A stretch of 64,000 bases of DNA from Pseudomonas sp. 31-12 (GCF_003151075.1 NZ_CP029482.1:4526001-4590000); one strand, 5' to 3'; counted from the first letter of the stretch, positions 47,514 to 57,610 are shown. Translations and numbers: made by a program. The notes: a model not told the origin generated them from the letters alone.

Positions 47514-48455
47514 TCAAAAAATCGCCGCTTTTCTGCGGAGCAAATCGATGAACAAACCCAACTCCCGGCTGATGTGTTCGCCCTTGCGCAGCAGCAATCC
47601 GAACGGCGCCAGTTGCACGTCCAGCTCTACGGGCAGCGCCACCACCAGCCCCATTTTCAGGTAGTCGCGCAACGCGGTTTCCGAGAGCACCATGATGGCG
47701 TCGGTCAGTTGAATCAGTTGCTGCATCGAATACACCGAGCTGCATTCGATGATGTCGGCGGGCGTCGGCAAGGCCAGGCGCTGCAAGGCCTGATCAAGAC
47801 CGATGCGCGCCGGACTGGTCTCTGGCTGCAGGATCCACGGCCAGCCGCTGACCAGTTCCGAGAGTTCGAGTGCTTCCCTTTGCACCAAGGGATGACCGGC
47901 GTGAACGACAACCAGCAACCGTTCGTTGCCCAGCTGTTCGAATTCGTAATGTTCGCTGTCGGTGGCGGCATTGCGCCGGGCAATGGCGAGGTCGATGCGG
48001 CCCTGCTCCAGAAGCTGGATCACCTGGTCACTGGTGTCGCCCATGATGCGAATGCGCAACTGCGGATTGAGCGCCTTGATTTCGGCAATCGAATCCATCA
48101 CCAGGTCAGGCGCGGCGCCCATGATGGTGCCGATGGACAGATAACCGTAACCGCCCTGCTGCCGCGCGATCAGGTCTTCGGCGCAGCGGTCGAGGCCGCT
48201 GAGGGCGGATTCGGCGAAACGAATCAACTCACTGCCCAACGCCGTTGGCCGCATTCCGCGCGGCAGGCGCTCGAACAGATCGCAGCCGAACATGTCCTCA
48301 ATCTCATGCAGCATCCGGGTCGCCGCCGGTTGCGACATGTTCAGGCTTTGCGAGGCACGGTGCAGGTTCTGACTGCTGCTCAGCGTCACCAGCATGTGCA
48401 AATGCTTGTAGCGCAGGCGGTTGAGCAGGCTGCGGGAGATGATCGGTGTGGTCAT
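47514..48455 (-). CDS. LysR-family regulator of the L-rhamnonate genes
   Basis: A 313-residue LysR-type regulator. The N-terminal helix-turn-helix is HMLVTLSSSQNLHRASQSLNMSQPAATRMLHEIE, followed by the effector domain from about residue 95. The ATG at 48455 lies just before the shared divergent promoter region with the MFS gene; the palindrome at 48473-48489 is the likely binding site. Target genes are inferred from that arrangement. The molybdoenzyme genes are downstream in the same direction but have their own upstream region. Confidence 0.88.
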   Translation of the reverse strand: MTTPIISRSLLNRLRYKHLHMLVTLSSSQNLHRASQSLNMSQPAATRMLHEIEDMFGCDLFERLPRGMRPTALGSELIRFAESALSGLDRCAEDLIARQQGGYGYLSIGTIMGAAPDLVMDSIAEIKALNPQLRIRIMGDTSDQVIQLLEQGRIDLAIARRNAATDSEHYEFEQLGNERLLVVVHAGHPLVQREALELSELVSGWPWILQPETSPARIGLDQALQRLALPTPADIIECSSVYSMQQLIQLTDAIMVLSETALRDYLKMGLVVALPVELDVQLAPFGLLLRKGEHISRELGLFIDLLRRKAAIF

Positions 48456-48472
48456 GGCGGGCCTTTCGTATC

Positions 48473-48489
48473 GATACCCTGAGGGTATC
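48473..48489. promoter_or_regulatory. Probable LysR operator
   Basis: GATACCC-TGA-GGGTATC is a perfect 7-bp inverted repeat containing ATAC-N7-GTAT, in the 125-bp space between the LysR gene and the rhamnonate transporter gene. Confidence 0.7.
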
Positions 48490-48580
48490 AGTTGTGAGCT
48501 AGATTCGATTTGTAACGCATCGATCCACGGCCGTACAGTCTTTCCCATAAGAACAAATGCCCTACCAAAGGAAAACTGCG

Positions 48581-49876
48581 ATGAAGACTCTACCCGCGCC
48601 TCTGCTCGCCAAAATTTCCTGGCGGCTGCTGCCCTTCCTGCTGCTGATGTACATCATGGCCTTCCTCGACCGCGCCAACGTCGGGTTCGCCAAACAAGCC
48701 TTTCAAGCCGACACCAATATCAGCGACGCCGCCTTCGCCTTCGGTGCCGGGGTGTTTTTCGTCGGATATGCGCTGCTTGAAGTGCCGAGCAATCTGATCC
48801 TGCACCGTGTCGGCGCCCGGCTGTGGATGTGCCGGATCATGGTCACCTGGGGCCTGGTCTCCGCCGCCATGGTCTTCGCCCACACCGAAACCAGCTTCTA
48901 CATCCTGCGCTTTTTGCTGGGCGTGGCCGAAGCCGGATTCTTCCCCGGCGTCATCCTCTACCTCACCTATTGGTTCCCCAGCGCCGCGCGCGGCAAGGCC
49001 ATGGGCTTCTTCTACTTCGGTGCGCCGCTGGCGTTCATCTTCGGCAGCCCGCTGTCCGGTCTGTTGCTGGAGCTGGACGGATTTGCCGGTGTCCACGGCT
49101 GGCAATGGCTGTTCGCGGTTGAAGGCCTGATGGCCACGGCGGTGGGTGTCTGGGCCTATTGGTATCTGGACAATCGCCCGGCCGATGCGAAGTGGCTGAC
49201 GGTTGAAGAGCGCCAGCAAGTGCAAGGCATCCTCGATCAAGAAGACAGCCACAAACAGAACCACGGCCGCAGCCTGCTCAACGTCCTGTGCCAGCCGTCG
49301 GTGCTGTACCTGTGCCTGATTTATCTGCTCATTCAGGCCAGCGTCTACGGCGTGGTGTTCTATCTGCCCACCCAGGTCGGCGGATTGTTGGGCACCAAGG
49401 TCGGCCTGATGGTTGGACTGGTCACGGCGATTCCGTGGATCTGCGCGATCGTCGCGGCGTACCTGATCCCCGGTTACAGCGACCGCACCGGCGAACGGCG
49501 CCGCACCGCCTGCCTGACCTTGCTGATGTCGGCAGCCGGGATCGCCTGCTCGGTGACCTTCGCAAGCCCGTTCCTCGGCATCGTCGCGCTGTGCTTCGCC
49601 GCGTCCGGTTTCATCGCCGTGCAACCGGTGTTCTGGACCTTCCCTTCCAGCTACCTCGCCGGCAGCGCTGCGGCGGCCGGGATCGCCTTGATCAACTCGT
49701 TCGGCGCCCTCGGCGGCTTCATCGCCCCGGTGCTGAAAAACTGGGCCGAAGGCGCCTTCCATTCACCGGCCGCCGGTTTATACGTGCTGGCCGGCACCAC
49801 TGTCATCGCCGCGTTGCTGGTGCTGGGTATCCGCTCACCCGTCCAGAAGCCTTCCAGTACACCGGCCACCGTTTAA
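48581..49876 (+). CDS. rhmT: MFS transporter for L-rhamnonate (RhmT type)
   Basis: A 431-residue, 12-segment major facilitator of the anion-cation symporter branch. The first helix region is [19 protein letters not shown], followed by [22 protein letters not shown] and [24 protein letters not shown], all standard for hexuronate/rhamnonate carriers. The ATG at 48581 has AAGGA upstream; an earlier in-frame start has no better site. It lies 17 bp before rhmD, so the substrate assignment rests on that context. Confidence 0.82.
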   Translation: MKTLPAPLLAKISWRLLPFLLLMYIMAFLDRANVGFAKQAFQADTNISDAAFAFGAGVFFVGYALLEVPSNLILHRVGARLWMCRIMVTWGLVSAAMVFAHTETSFYILRFLLGVAEAGFFPGVILYLTYWFPSAARGKAMGFFYFGAPLAFIFGSPLSGLLLELDGFAGVHGWQWLFAVEGLMATAVGVWAYWYLDNRPADAKWLTVEERQQVQGILDQEDSHKQNHGRSLLNVLCQPSVLYLCLIYLLIQASVYGVVFYLPTQVGGLLGTKVGLMVGLVTAIPWICAIVAAYLIPGYSDRTGERRRTACLTLLMSAAGIACSVTFASPFLGIVALCFAASGFIAVQPVFWTFPSSYLAGSAAAAGIALINSFGALGGFIAPVLKNWAEGAFHSPAAGLYVLAGTTVIAALLVLGIRSPVQKPSSTPATV

Positions 49877-49893
49877 ACCTGAGGAGTCACACC

Positions 49894-51078
49894 ATGGGCA
49901 TTCCAACCATCAAACACGTCCGCGCCTTCACCCTGCGAGGCGGCGGCGCGGATTATCACGATCAGGCGGACGGCCACTGGATCGACGATCACATCGCTAC
50001 GCCGATGAGCAAATACCCAGAGTACCGCCAGAGCCGCCGCACTTTCGGCATCAACGTGCTCGGGACACTGGTGGTCGAGATCGAAGCCAGCGACGGCACG
50101 GTCGGTTTTGCCGTGACAACCGGTGGCGAGCCTGCCGCGTATATCGTCGAAAAACACTTGGCGCGATTCCTGGAAGGTGCGCGGGTCACCGATATCGAAA
50201 AAATCTGGGACCAGATGTACCAATCGACGTTGTATTACGGGCGCAAAGGCATCGTCATCAACACGATCTCCGGCGTCGACCTGGCGCTGTGGGACTTGCT
50301 TGGCAAGATCCGCAAAGAGCCAGTGCATCAATTGCTCGGCGGTGCGGTGCGCGACGAATTGCAGTTCTACGCCACCGGCGCCCGTCCGGATCTGGCGCAG
50401 AAAATGGGTTTCATCGGCGGCAAGATGCCGCTGCACCACGGCCCGGCCGAAGGTGAGGAAGGCCTGCGCAAGAACCTCGAAGAGTTGGCCACCATGCGGG
50501 AACGGGTCGGCCCGGACTTCTGGCTGATGCTCGATTGCTGGATGAGCCTGGACCTCAACTACGCCACCAAACTGGCGGTCGGCGCCCACGAATACGGTTT
50601 GAAGTGGATCGAAGAAGCCCTGCCGCCGGACGATTACTGGGGTTACGCGGCCCTGCGCAACAACGTGCCCAAAGGCATGCTGGTGACCACCGGCGAACAC
50701 GAAGCCACCCGTTGGGGCTTCCGCATGCTCCTGGAAATGGATTGCTGCGACATCATCCAGCCGGACGTTGGCTGGTGCGGCGGCATCACCGAACTGGTGA
50801 AGATCTCGGCTCTGGCCGACGCCCACAACGCTCTGGTCATTCCTCACGGCTCGTCGGTCTACAGCTATCACTTCGTCGCCACCCGACATAACAGCCCGTT
50901 CGCCGAGTTCCTGATGATGGCGCCGAAAGCGGATGAAGTGGTGCCGATGTTCCACCCGCAATTGCTCGGCGAACCGGTGCCGGTGAACGGTCGCATGCGC
51001 CTGTCGGCACTCGACCAGCCAGGTTTCGGCGTGACGCTCAACCCGGAATGCCAACTGCATCGGCCGTATAACCGCTGA
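49894..51078 (+). CDS. rhmD: L-rhamnonate dehydratase
   Basis: A 394-residue enolase-superfamily enzyme that dehydrates L-rhamnonate to 2-keto-3-deoxy-L-rhamnonate. The N-terminal signature [18 protein letters not shown], with the substrate-specific His, and [13 protein letters not shown] match RhmD closely. Metal ligands are in [17 protein letters not shown] and [10 protein letters not shown], and the base His is in [15 protein letters not shown] precedes the ATG at 49894. Confidence 0.93.
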   Translation: MGIPTIKHVRAFTLRGGGADYHDQADGHWIDDHIATPMSKYPEYRQSRRTFGINVLGTLVVEIEASDGTVGFAVTTGGEPAAYIVEKHLARFLEGARVTDIEKIWDQMYQSTLYYGRKGIVINTISGVDLALWDLLGKIRKEPVHQLLGGAVRDELQFYATGARPDLAQKMGFIGGKMPLHHGPAEGEEGLRKNLEELATMRERVGPDFWLMLDCWMSLDLNYATKLAVGAHEYGLKWIEEALPPDDYWGYAALRNNVPKGMLVTTGEHEATRWGFRMLLEMDCCDIIQPDVGWCGGITELVKISALADAHNALVIPHGSSVYSYHFVATRHNSPFAEFLMMAPKADEVVPMFHPQLLGEPVPVNGRMRLSALDQPGFGVTLNPECQLHRPYNR

Positions 51079-51092
51079 GAAAGGACCCCGTC

Positions 51093-51893
51093 ATGAACAT
51101 GCCTCACAACGCTTTCAAGGCCGCGCTGAAAAATCCGGCGACCCAGTACGGCATCTGGGCCGGTTTCGCCACCGGCTATGCCGCCGAAATCGTCGCCACT
51201 ACCGGTTATGACTGGATGTTGATCGATGGTGAACATGCGCCGAACACCGTGCCCGGCGTACTCGCGCAATTGCAGGCGGTGGCGCCCTACTCCACCGCGC
51301 CCGTCGTGCGTGCAGTGACGGGCGATGCCAATCTGATCAAGCAACTGCTGGATATCGGCGCGCAAACGCTGATGATCCCGATGGTCGAAACCGCCGAACA
51401 AGCGGCCGCGCTGGTGCGCGCCATGCGTTATCCGCCGCATGGCATTCGTGGCGTCGGCGGCGGCCTGACCCGCGCCACGCGCTGGGACGGCGTGCCGGAT
51501 TACCTGAACACCGCCCATGAGCAGGCGTGCCTGATCGTGCAGGTGGAATCGCGCACGGGTGTGGAAAACGTCGAAGCAATCGCCGCTGTCGAAGGCGTGG
51601 ACGCGGTGTTTATCGGCCCGGCGGATTTGTCCATCGGCCTCGGCCATGCCGGCAACCCGGGTCATCCTGAGGTTCAAGAACGCATCCAACACGCGGTGCA
51701 CGCAACGCTCGCGGCCGGCAAGGCCTGCGGCATTCTCGCGCCGAACGAAGAAGACGCGCGCCGCTATCAGAGTTGGGGTTGCCAGTTCATTGCGGTGGCC
51801 ATCGACATCAGCTTGCTGCGCCAGAGCGCCATGACCACCCTCGCGCGCTATCGCACACCGGCCACCGAGTACGCGCCGTCGCGCACCTATTGA
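51093..51893 (+). CDS. rhmA: 2-keto-3-deoxy-L-rhamnonate aldolase
   Basis: A 266-residue HpcH/HpaI-type class II aldolase that splits 2-keto-3-deoxy-L-rhamnonate into pyruvate and L-lactaldehyde. The catalytic His is in MLIDGEHAPN, the Arg in APVVRAVTGD, and the metal ligands are in VQVESRTGVENV and FIGPADLSIGLG. It follows rhmD by 14 bp. Paralogues act on similar acids, but its partner RhmD supports this substrate. Confidence 0.9.
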   Translation: MNMPHNAFKAALKNPATQYGIWAGFATGYAAEIVATTGYDWMLIDGEHAPNTVPGVLAQLQAVAPYSTAPVVRAVTGDANLIKQLLDIGAQTLMIPMVETAEQAAALVRAMRYPPHGIRGVGGGLTRATRWDGVPDYLNTAHEQACLIVQVESRTGVENVEAIAAVEGVDAVFIGPADLSIGLGHAGNPGHPEVQERIQHAVHATLAAGKACGILAPNEEDARRYQSWGCQFIAVAIDISLLRQSAMTTLARYRTPATEYAPSRTY

Positions 51894-51912
51894 TCAGCCA
51901 AGGAGTCGTCCC

Positions 51913-53346
51913 ATGTCGTCCGTGCCTGTCTACGAAAACTTCATCAACGGCCAGTTTGTGGCCAGTGCTGCCCACCTCGATGTGATCAACCCGGCCACCG
52001 GCGTCGCGCTGTCGAAAGTCCCGGCCTCGACAGCCGAAGACGTCGACCGCGCCCTCGCCGCCGCGCGTGCTGCGCAAAAAGACTGGTCACGCAAACCGGC
52101 GATTGAACGCGCCGGGCATCTGCGCCGCATCGCCGCCAAGCTGCGGGAGAACGTCCAGTACCTGGCGCGCACCATTACCCTGGAACAAGGCAAGGTCAGC
52201 GGCCTCGCAGAGGTCGAGGTCAATTTCACCGCCGATTACCTCGACTACATGGCCGAGTGGGCCCGACGCATTGAAGGCGAAATCATCACCAGCGACCGCC
52301 AGAACGAAAATATCTTTCTGTTCCGCAAACCGCTGGGCGTGGTCGCCGGGATTCTGCCGTGGAATTTCCCGTTCTTCCTGATCGCCCGCAAGATGGCCCC
52401 AGCCCTGCTGACCGGCAACACCATCGTTATCAAACCCAGCGAAGAAACGCCGAACAACTGCTTCGAATTCGCCCGGCTCGTCGCCGAAACCGATCTGCCG
52501 CCCGGTGTGTTCAATGTGGTCTGCGGCGATGGCCGAGTGGGCGCGGCGCTCAGTGCGCACAAGGGTGTGGACATGATCAGCTTCACCGGCAGCGTCGACA
52601 CCGGCTCGCGAATCATGGCCGCCGCTGCACCGAACATCACCAAGCTCAACCTGGAGCTGGGCGGCAAGGCGCCGGCCATTGTGCTGGCGGATGCCGACCT
52701 CGATCTGGCGGTGAAAGCCATTCGCGATTCGCGGATCATCAACAGCGGCCAGGTGTGCAATTGCGCCGAACGGGTATACGTCGAGCGTAAGGTCGCCGAT
52801 CAGTTTATCGAACGCATTTCTGCGGCGATGAGCGCGACCCGTTACGGTGATCCGATTGCCCGGCCGGACGTAGAAATGGGCCCGTTGATCAACCGTCAGG
52901 GCCTGGACAGCGTCAACCGCAAAGTCCGTACGGCGTTGAGTCAGGGCGCAAGTTTGATCAGTGGCGGGCAAATTGCCGATCTACCAAATGGCTTCCACTT
53001 CCAGCCCACGGTGTTGGCGGGTTGCAGCGCCGATATGGAAATCATGCGCGAGGAGATTTTCGGCCCGGTGCTGCCGATCCAGATCGTCGATGACCTCGAC
53101 GAAGCCATCGCCCTGGCCAACGATTGCGACTATGGCCTGACTTCATCGATCTACACCCGCGACTTGAGTAAAACCATGCAGGCGATGCGCGAGCTGGATT
53201 TTGGCGAGACTTACGTCAACCGGGAGAACTTCGAAGCCATGCAGGGCTTCCATGCCGGGGTGCGTAAATCCGGGATTGGTGGTGCGGATGGCAAGCATGG
53301 GCTTTACGAGTACACGCATACCCATGCGGTGTATTTACAGGGCTGA
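51913..53346 (+). CDS. aldA: Lactaldehyde dehydrogenase
   Basis: A 477-residue NAD-dependent aldehyde dehydrogenase that oxidises lactaldehyde to lactate. The catalytic Cys is in INSGQVCNCAERVYV and the general-base Glu in LELGGKAP. Segments such as VEVNFTADYLDYMAEWARRIE and NRENFEAMQGFHAGVRKSGIGG are nearly those of E. coli AldA, which separates it from succinate-semialdehyde enzymes. It lies 19 bp after rhmA and ends the cluster. Confidence 0.92.
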   Translation: MSSVPVYENFINGQFVASAAHLDVINPATGVALSKVPASTAEDVDRALAAARAAQKDWSRKPAIERAGHLRRIAAKLRENVQYLARTITLEQGKVSGLAEVEVNFTADYLDYMAEWARRIEGEIITSDRQNENIFLFRKPLGVVAGILPWNFPFFLIARKMAPALLTGNTIVIKPSEETPNNCFEFARLVAETDLPPGVFNVVCGDGRVGAALSAHKGVDMISFTGSVDTGSRIMAAAAPNITKLNLELGGKAPAIVLADADLDLAVKAIRDSRIINSGQVCNCAERVYVERKVADQFIERISAAMSATRYGDPIARPDVEMGPLINRQGLDSVNRKVRTALSQGASLISGGQIADLPNGFHFQPTVLAGCSADMEIMREEIFGPVLPIQIVDDLDEAIALANDCDYGLTSSIYTRDLSKTMQAMRELDFGETYVNRENFEAMQGFHAGVRKSGIGGADGKHGLYEYTHTHAVYLQG

Positions 53347-53367
53347 GTTTTGCGGCGCTGCCTATGC

Positions 53368-53466
53368 CGCCATCGCGGGCAAGCCCGCTCCCACAGGGTT
53401 CTTGGTGTTCACTCAATGTGTGAAACAACACAGATCACTGTGGGAGCGGGCTTGCCCGCGATGGCG
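53368..53466. repeat. REPIN: two inverted REP sequences
   Basis: CGCCATCGCGGGCAAGCCCG (continuing CTCCCACA, 53368-53395) faces TGTGGGAGCGGGCTTGCCCG (continuing CGATGGCG, 53439-53466) across 43 bases. Both arms are intact. It lies between two converging genes. Confidence 0.9.
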
Positions 53467-53489
53467 TCATGTCAGCCAATGAGATGCCG

Positions 53490-55913
53490 TCAGAAGTCCA
53501 CCGTCGCCGAAAGCAGATAGGTCCGAGGCGTCGACAGCGTCAACCCTGGCTCGCTGTCATCCGACGCCCCGGCCGAACTCCAATAGCGCTTGTCCGCCAC
53601 GTTCTCGATATTGGCGCGCAATGTGATGTTCTTTTCCTCGACCTTGAACGCGTAGCGTGCGCCCACGTCGAAACGCTCCCAGGAATCGATTTCCTTGTTG
53701 TTGGACTGATCCAGATATTGCGAGCTGGAATAGAGGCCGCGGCTGGTGAGGGTCAGGCCCTGAACAGTCGGCACGTCCCACTCGGCGCCGAGGTTGACGT
53801 TGTATTTCGGCGTGGCCGGCGCCCGGTTGCCGTCGAAAGTGCCATTGGTGGTGTTGGTCAGCTCGCTGTCGATGTACATGACACCGCCGAGCAGGCGGAA
53901 ACCGTCGAGCGGCTCACCGAACACACTCAACTCCACACCTGTGTTTTCACGCTTGCCGTTCGGGCCGAAGACGCGTGTCGTGGCGTTGGTCTCATAGGCC
54001 GGCTGCTTGATCCGGAACACTGCGGCGGTCACCGCGAAAGCACCGGCGTCATACTTGGCGCCGACCTCGACCTGGCGGCTGATGAACGGCGGGAAAATCT
54101 CGTCTTCGTTGATCGAGGTCGACGGCGCGATCTTGCCCTGGCTCAGGCCTTCCATGTAGTTGGCGTAGAGCGACAGCTTATCGGTGGCCTTGAACAGGAT
54201 GCCGCCTGATGGCGAAACCTTTTCCTCATCGTAGGCGGTGTCGCCTTTGATGTTATCCGACCAGTCGTCAACCTTGACCCGCTGCCAGCGCGCGCCGAGG
54301 GTCAGCAACAGCTGGTCATCGAAGAAACCCAGGGTGTCGGACAACGCCACGCCGCTGAAGCGGTTTTCGGTATAGACCTTCGGATCCTGTCGCGTCGGTC
54401 TGACCGGTGTCGGTGTTTCCACCGGATTGTAGAGGTTGCTCGGCGCCGCCGCGTAACGCGCGCCGCCATTTTCGAAGTCCATGTAGAAGTAGCTGGCGGC
54501 CAGGTTGACCTCGTGGCTCACCGGACCGGTGTGGAACCAGTTGCGCACCCCGGCCGTGGCCGTCCGCACATTTTCGTCGCGAGTAAAATCACGCGGCTGC
54601 ACGCTGAAATCGCCCCGGTCATTGGTGACTGCAACGGCATGCCGGAGGAAGTCATGGTTGCTTTTGCGCGCACCAACTCCGCCGTACAGCATGACGGAAT
54701 CACTGACATCGAACTCACCGTTCACCGTGCCGAAGGTGTCGTTGGTGCTCGCCTTGCTCCAGGGTTGCGCATAGTTGTGGCGCACATCGCTGGCCCGCGG
54801 AACCTGCGCGTTGGCGTTCACCTGCACGCGTTCCTGCGGGGCGTCGGTGTCACGCTCGGTGCGCCCGATGTCCGTCGAGAGTCGCAGGCGTTCACCGCGA
54901 AAATCCAGGCCGAGTACGGCCATCTCGCGGTCGACATTCTGTTGATCCCATTCGGTGTCGCCGGACTGTTTGACGCCGTTGAAGCGAATACCGAATTTGT
55001 TGTCTTCACCAAAACGCCGGCCGACATCCACGGCACCACCGACCTGGCTGTCGGACGCGTAGCTGCCGGTGAACGAAGTGATCGGTTTGTCGGTGGCGCG
55101 CTTGGGCACCACGTTTATCCCGCCGCCTACGCTGCCCCGCGGCGAGATGCCGTTGATCAGCTGGCTCGGCCCCTTGAGCACGTCGACGCGATCGGCCATT
55201 TCCATGTCAATCGTGTAGGTCGGCAGGATGCCGTAGAGACCGTTGTAGGCAACATCACTGTTGAACAGGCTGAGGCCGCGAATGGTGAACTGCTCGTAGC
55301 GCCCACCCGCCGGGTTGGTGGCGCGAACCGACGGATCGTTGGCGATCAGGTCGCCCAAGGTCCGCGCCTGCTGGTTCTTCACCACTTCACTGGTGTAGGT
55401 GGTCATGCTAAACGGCGTTTCCATGAAGTCCTTGGAGCCGAGCAAGCCTTGCGAACCGCGACGTGCGACCTGGCCGCCGGCATACGGATCGCCGTTTACC
55501 GGGTCGATGGAGCCGAGAATCGAGGTGGCACCCAGTTGCAGGCCGCTGCCTTCTGGCGCCGGGGTCAGGATATAGGCCTGTTCGCCTACCGGCTGCAGTT
55601 GCAGGCCGGAACCCTGTAACAGCCGGGCGAAGCCCTCCTCCACGGCGAACTCGCCGGAAAGACCGGGACTGTTGCGACCGCTCACCAACGCCGGGTCAAC
55701 CGAGAGGTTGACGCCCGCCAGACCGGCGAAACGGGTCAATGCTGCGCTGAGGCTGCCTGCCGGCACCTGATAACTGCGTCGAGGCGCGTCTTCGGCCCAA
55801 CTGGCAGCGATGAACAACGGACAGGCACTGAGGCTCAGCAACAGGCTCAAGTGCATTAACGGGCGCAGGCGGGATGAAGCCAGACGCGGACTCGATGGGA
55901 ACACTGCGGGCAT
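53490..55913 (-). CDS. TonB-dependent siderophore receptor with signalling domain
   Basis: An 807-residue outer-membrane receptor. After the signal peptide (MHLSLLLSLSACPLFIAASWA region), an STN signalling domain spans about residues 45-115 (SYQVPAGSLSAALTRFAGLAGVNLS), then the plug (FSMTTYTSEVVKNQQARTLGDL) and the barrel, ending in SATVDF with the terminal Phe. The STN domain means it signals to the FecR/FecI pair upstream when loaded. The siderophore is unknown. The ATG at 55913 is chosen, but an ATG at 55856 would give a tighter signal peptide. Confidence 0.9.
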   Translation of the reverse strand: MPAVFPSSPRLASSRLRPLMHLSLLLSLSACPLFIAASWAEDAPRRSYQVPAGSLSAALTRFAGLAGVNLSVDPALVSGRNSPGLSGEFAVEEGFARLLQGSGLQLQPVGEQAYILTPAPEGSGLQLGATSILGSIDPVNGDPYAGGQVARRGSQGLLGSKDFMETPFSMTTYTSEVVKNQQARTLGDLIANDPSVRATNPAGGRYEQFTIRGLSLFNSDVAYNGLYGILPTYTIDMEMADRVDVLKGPSQLINGISPRGSVGGGINVVPKRATDKPITSFTGSYASDSQVGGAVDVGRRFGEDNKFGIRFNGVKQSGDTEWDQQNVDREMAVLGLDFRGERLRLSTDIGRTERDTDAPQERVQVNANAQVPRASDVRHNYAQPWSKASTNDTFGTVNGEFDVSDSVMLYGGVGARKSNHDFLRHAVAVTNDRGDFSVQPRDFTRDENVRTATAGVRNWFHTGPVSHEVNLAASYFYMDFENGGARYAAAPSNLYNPVETPTPVRPTRQDPKVYTENRFSGVALSDTLGFFDDQLLLTLGARWQRVKVDDWSDNIKGDTAYDEEKVSPSGGILFKATDKLSLYANYMEGLSQGKIAPSTSINEDEIFPPFISRQVEVGAKYDAGAFAVTAAVFRIKQPAYETNATTRVFGPNGKRENTGVELSVFGEPLDGFRLLGGVMYIDSELTNTTNGTFDGNRAPATPKYNVNLGAEWDVPTVQGLTLTSRGLYSSSQYLDQSNNKEIDSWERFDVGARYAFKVEEKNITLRANIENVADKRYWSSAGASDDSEPGLTLSTPRTYLLSATVDF

Positions 55914-55980
55914 TGAAGAAGCTCTCTTATTTCGTTCACTTGCCTTGAATGACAAGCGACGCGAAAAAAGGGGACACACT

Positions 55981-56931
55981 TCAAACACTATTTTTGCGCG
56001 GCAGCAGCGTCACCCAATAACGCGTACGCGAATGCACCTCCAGCGGCAGGCTGGCCGCCAGCAACGCGAGGATACGGTCGGTGTCTTCCAGGCGAAAACT
56101 GCCAGTGACGCGCAGGGATTCCAGTTCCGGTTCCCAGCGCAACACGCCTGGACGATAAGTGCTGAGTTCGCGCAGGAAATCCCCCAGCGGCTGGTTCTGC
56201 GCCATCAGCACACCGTCACGCCAACCTGGGGCGAGCACGTCGAAGGGCTCCACGGCACCGGCACCCGCGACCTGAAGGCTGACTTGCTGGCCGGCGCGCA
56301 ACGAGAAGACCGGTCCGTGCAACGGCTGCAACTGCACGGAGCCGTTAAGCACAGACACTCTGCAACCCGTCTGCCACTGACGAACACAGACTTCGCTTTG
56401 ACTGACGACCACTTGGCCGAAATGGGTCTGGATCGTCAGCGGCGAAGTGCCGGGGACTTTCAGGGCTATTTCGCCTTCCACAAGCTTCAGTAGCCGGTTG
56501 TTCAGATCGATATCGACGGCACTGGCGGTGTTCAATTGCAGCGAGCTGCCATCGGCCAACTGGACTTTCTTTCCCTCCCCGGTCGCTGTGCGCAGATCGG
56601 CGCCCCAGACGTCCAGAGGCAATTGCCGATTGATCAGCCAGGCAGCCGGCACCAACGCGACCGCTCCGACGGCGCGCTTGAGTACTGCGCGTCGGCTTGG
56701 TTGCGGCCGATCCAGACTGGCCATCGCCAGTGCTGACGGCAGGTCGGTGAAGCGCTGGCGCAAGAGTTGCGCTTTTTGCCAGGCCTGCTCGTGGCTGGAA
56801 TGGCTGTCGCGCCAGTTCTGCAATTCGGCTCGGTCGCGCTCATTGGCGGTGCCCGATTCCATGAGCGCCAGCCACCGTGCGGCAGCCCGGATGACTTGGC
56901 GGGCGTCGGCCGAAGGGGCTGAACCGATCAC
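55981..56931 (-). CDS. FecR-type anti-sigma/signal-transducing protein
   Basis: A 316-residue inner-membrane protein. The N-terminal cytosolic part (AARWLALMESGTANERDRAELQNWRDS) binds the sigma factor, a membrane segment is near residues 85-105 (VGAVALVPAAWLI), and the periplasmic FecR domain has LADGSSLQLNTASAVDID. It overlaps the sigma gene by 4 bp and precedes the receptor gene, so the three form one cell-surface signalling unit. Confidence 0.92.
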   Translation of the reverse strand: MIGSAPSADARQVIRAAARWLALMESGTANERDRAELQNWRDSHSSHEQAWQKAQLLRQRFTDLPSALAMASLDRPQPSRRAVLKRAVGAVALVPAAWLINRQLPLDVWGADLRTATGEGKKVQLADGSSLQLNTASAVDIDLNNRLLKLVEGEIALKVPGTSPLTIQTHFGQVVVSQSEVCVRQWQTGCRVSVLNGSVQLQPLHGPVFSLRAGQQVSLQVAGAGAVEPFDVLAPGWRDGVLMAQNQPLGDFLRELSTYRPGVLRWEPELESLRVTGSFRLEDTDRILALLAASLPLEVHSRTRYWVTLLPRKNSV

Positions 56932-57437
56932 AGGTCCACCAGCAGGCAGTGTTCGTAAGCCTGGGCCATGTAGCGCTTGATCGTGCGCTCCGAGACTTGC
57001 AGTCGCTCGGCGATGTCTTGATAACCCAGGCCTTCCAGTTGGCTCCAGAGAAACGCCCGTCGCACCGGAGTCGGCAATCCATCAAGCAGTTCGTCGAGGG
57101 CTTGCAGGGTTTCCAGCAGGATCCAGCGCTGTTCGGGGGATGGCACGCAGTCTTCCGGCAGCAACGCCAGTGCATTGAGGTAAGCCTGCTCGAGGCTGCG
57201 GCGTTTGTAGAAGTTGGTCAGCAACCGTTTGCCCACGGTCGCCAGGTAGGCGCGGGGTTCTTGAAGGTCAGCGATGCGCTGGGAGCTGGCGAGCAAGCGC
57301 ACGAACGTATCCTGGCTCAGGTCCGCTGCATCATGACCATTGCTCATGCGTCGTCTCAACCAGCTTTCGAGCCAGCCGCGATGGTCGCGGTACAAATCGT
57401 GGAAGGTTTGCTCCTCCGGCATCGCTGCATCGCTCAT
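56928..57437 (-). CDS. FecI-like ECF sigma factor
   Basis: A 169-residue iron-starvation sigma factor. Region 2 is DAADLSQDTFVRLLASSQRI, region 4 is GLGYQDIAERLQVSERTIKRYMAQAYEHCL. It directs RNA polymerase to the receptor gene when FecR passes the signal. The start at ATG 57437 is preceded by AAGCCC without a strong ribosome site. A Fur box lies just upstream. Confidence 0.92.
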   Translation of the reverse strand: MSDAAMPEEQTFHDLYRDHRGWLESWLRRRMSNGHDAADLSQDTFVRLLASSQRIADLQEPRAYLATVGKRLLTNFYKRRSLEQAYLNALALLPEDCVPSPEQRWILLETLQALDELLDGLPTPVRRAFLWSQLEGLGYQDIAERLQVSERTIKRYMAQAYEHCLLVDL

Positions 57438-57467
57438 TTCAAGAAGCCCTGTGCCAAGGAGTTATCG

Positions 57468-57490
57468 TAAATGAGAGTGATTCTAATTAA
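57468..57490 (-). promoter_or_regulatory. Fur box before the FecI-type gene
   Basis: Reading AATGAGAGTGATTCTAATT, this AT-rich element resembles the 19-bp Fur consensus GATAATGATAATCATTATC. It lies about 30 bases before the start of the sigma gene, the normal place for Fur repression when iron is plentiful. Confidence 0.65.
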
Positions 57491-57583
57491 TGTCGGGCGT
57501 ATGAAGGAAGCGCTTTATGCATCGGATGAGCAGAAAGGTTCGATTGGGAGGGTGTGGACGGAGGAAAAGCCAAATCGCAGACA

Positions 57584-57610
57584 CAAAAAACCCCGGTCTT
57601 TCGACCAGGG
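57584..57610 (-). terminator. Terminator of the tRNA cluster
   Basis: CCCCGGTC and GACCAGGG form a stem with one G-U pair around TTTC; on the minus strand T6 follows. It ends the tRNA-Val-Asp-Asp transcript. Confidence 0.75.

Noticed and set aside
49288..49893. In-frame extension of rhmD into the MFS gene
   Set aside because: The frame is open upstream, but residues before the ATG at 49894 are Arg-rich shadow of the MFS gene; a GAGGAG site supports the internal start.
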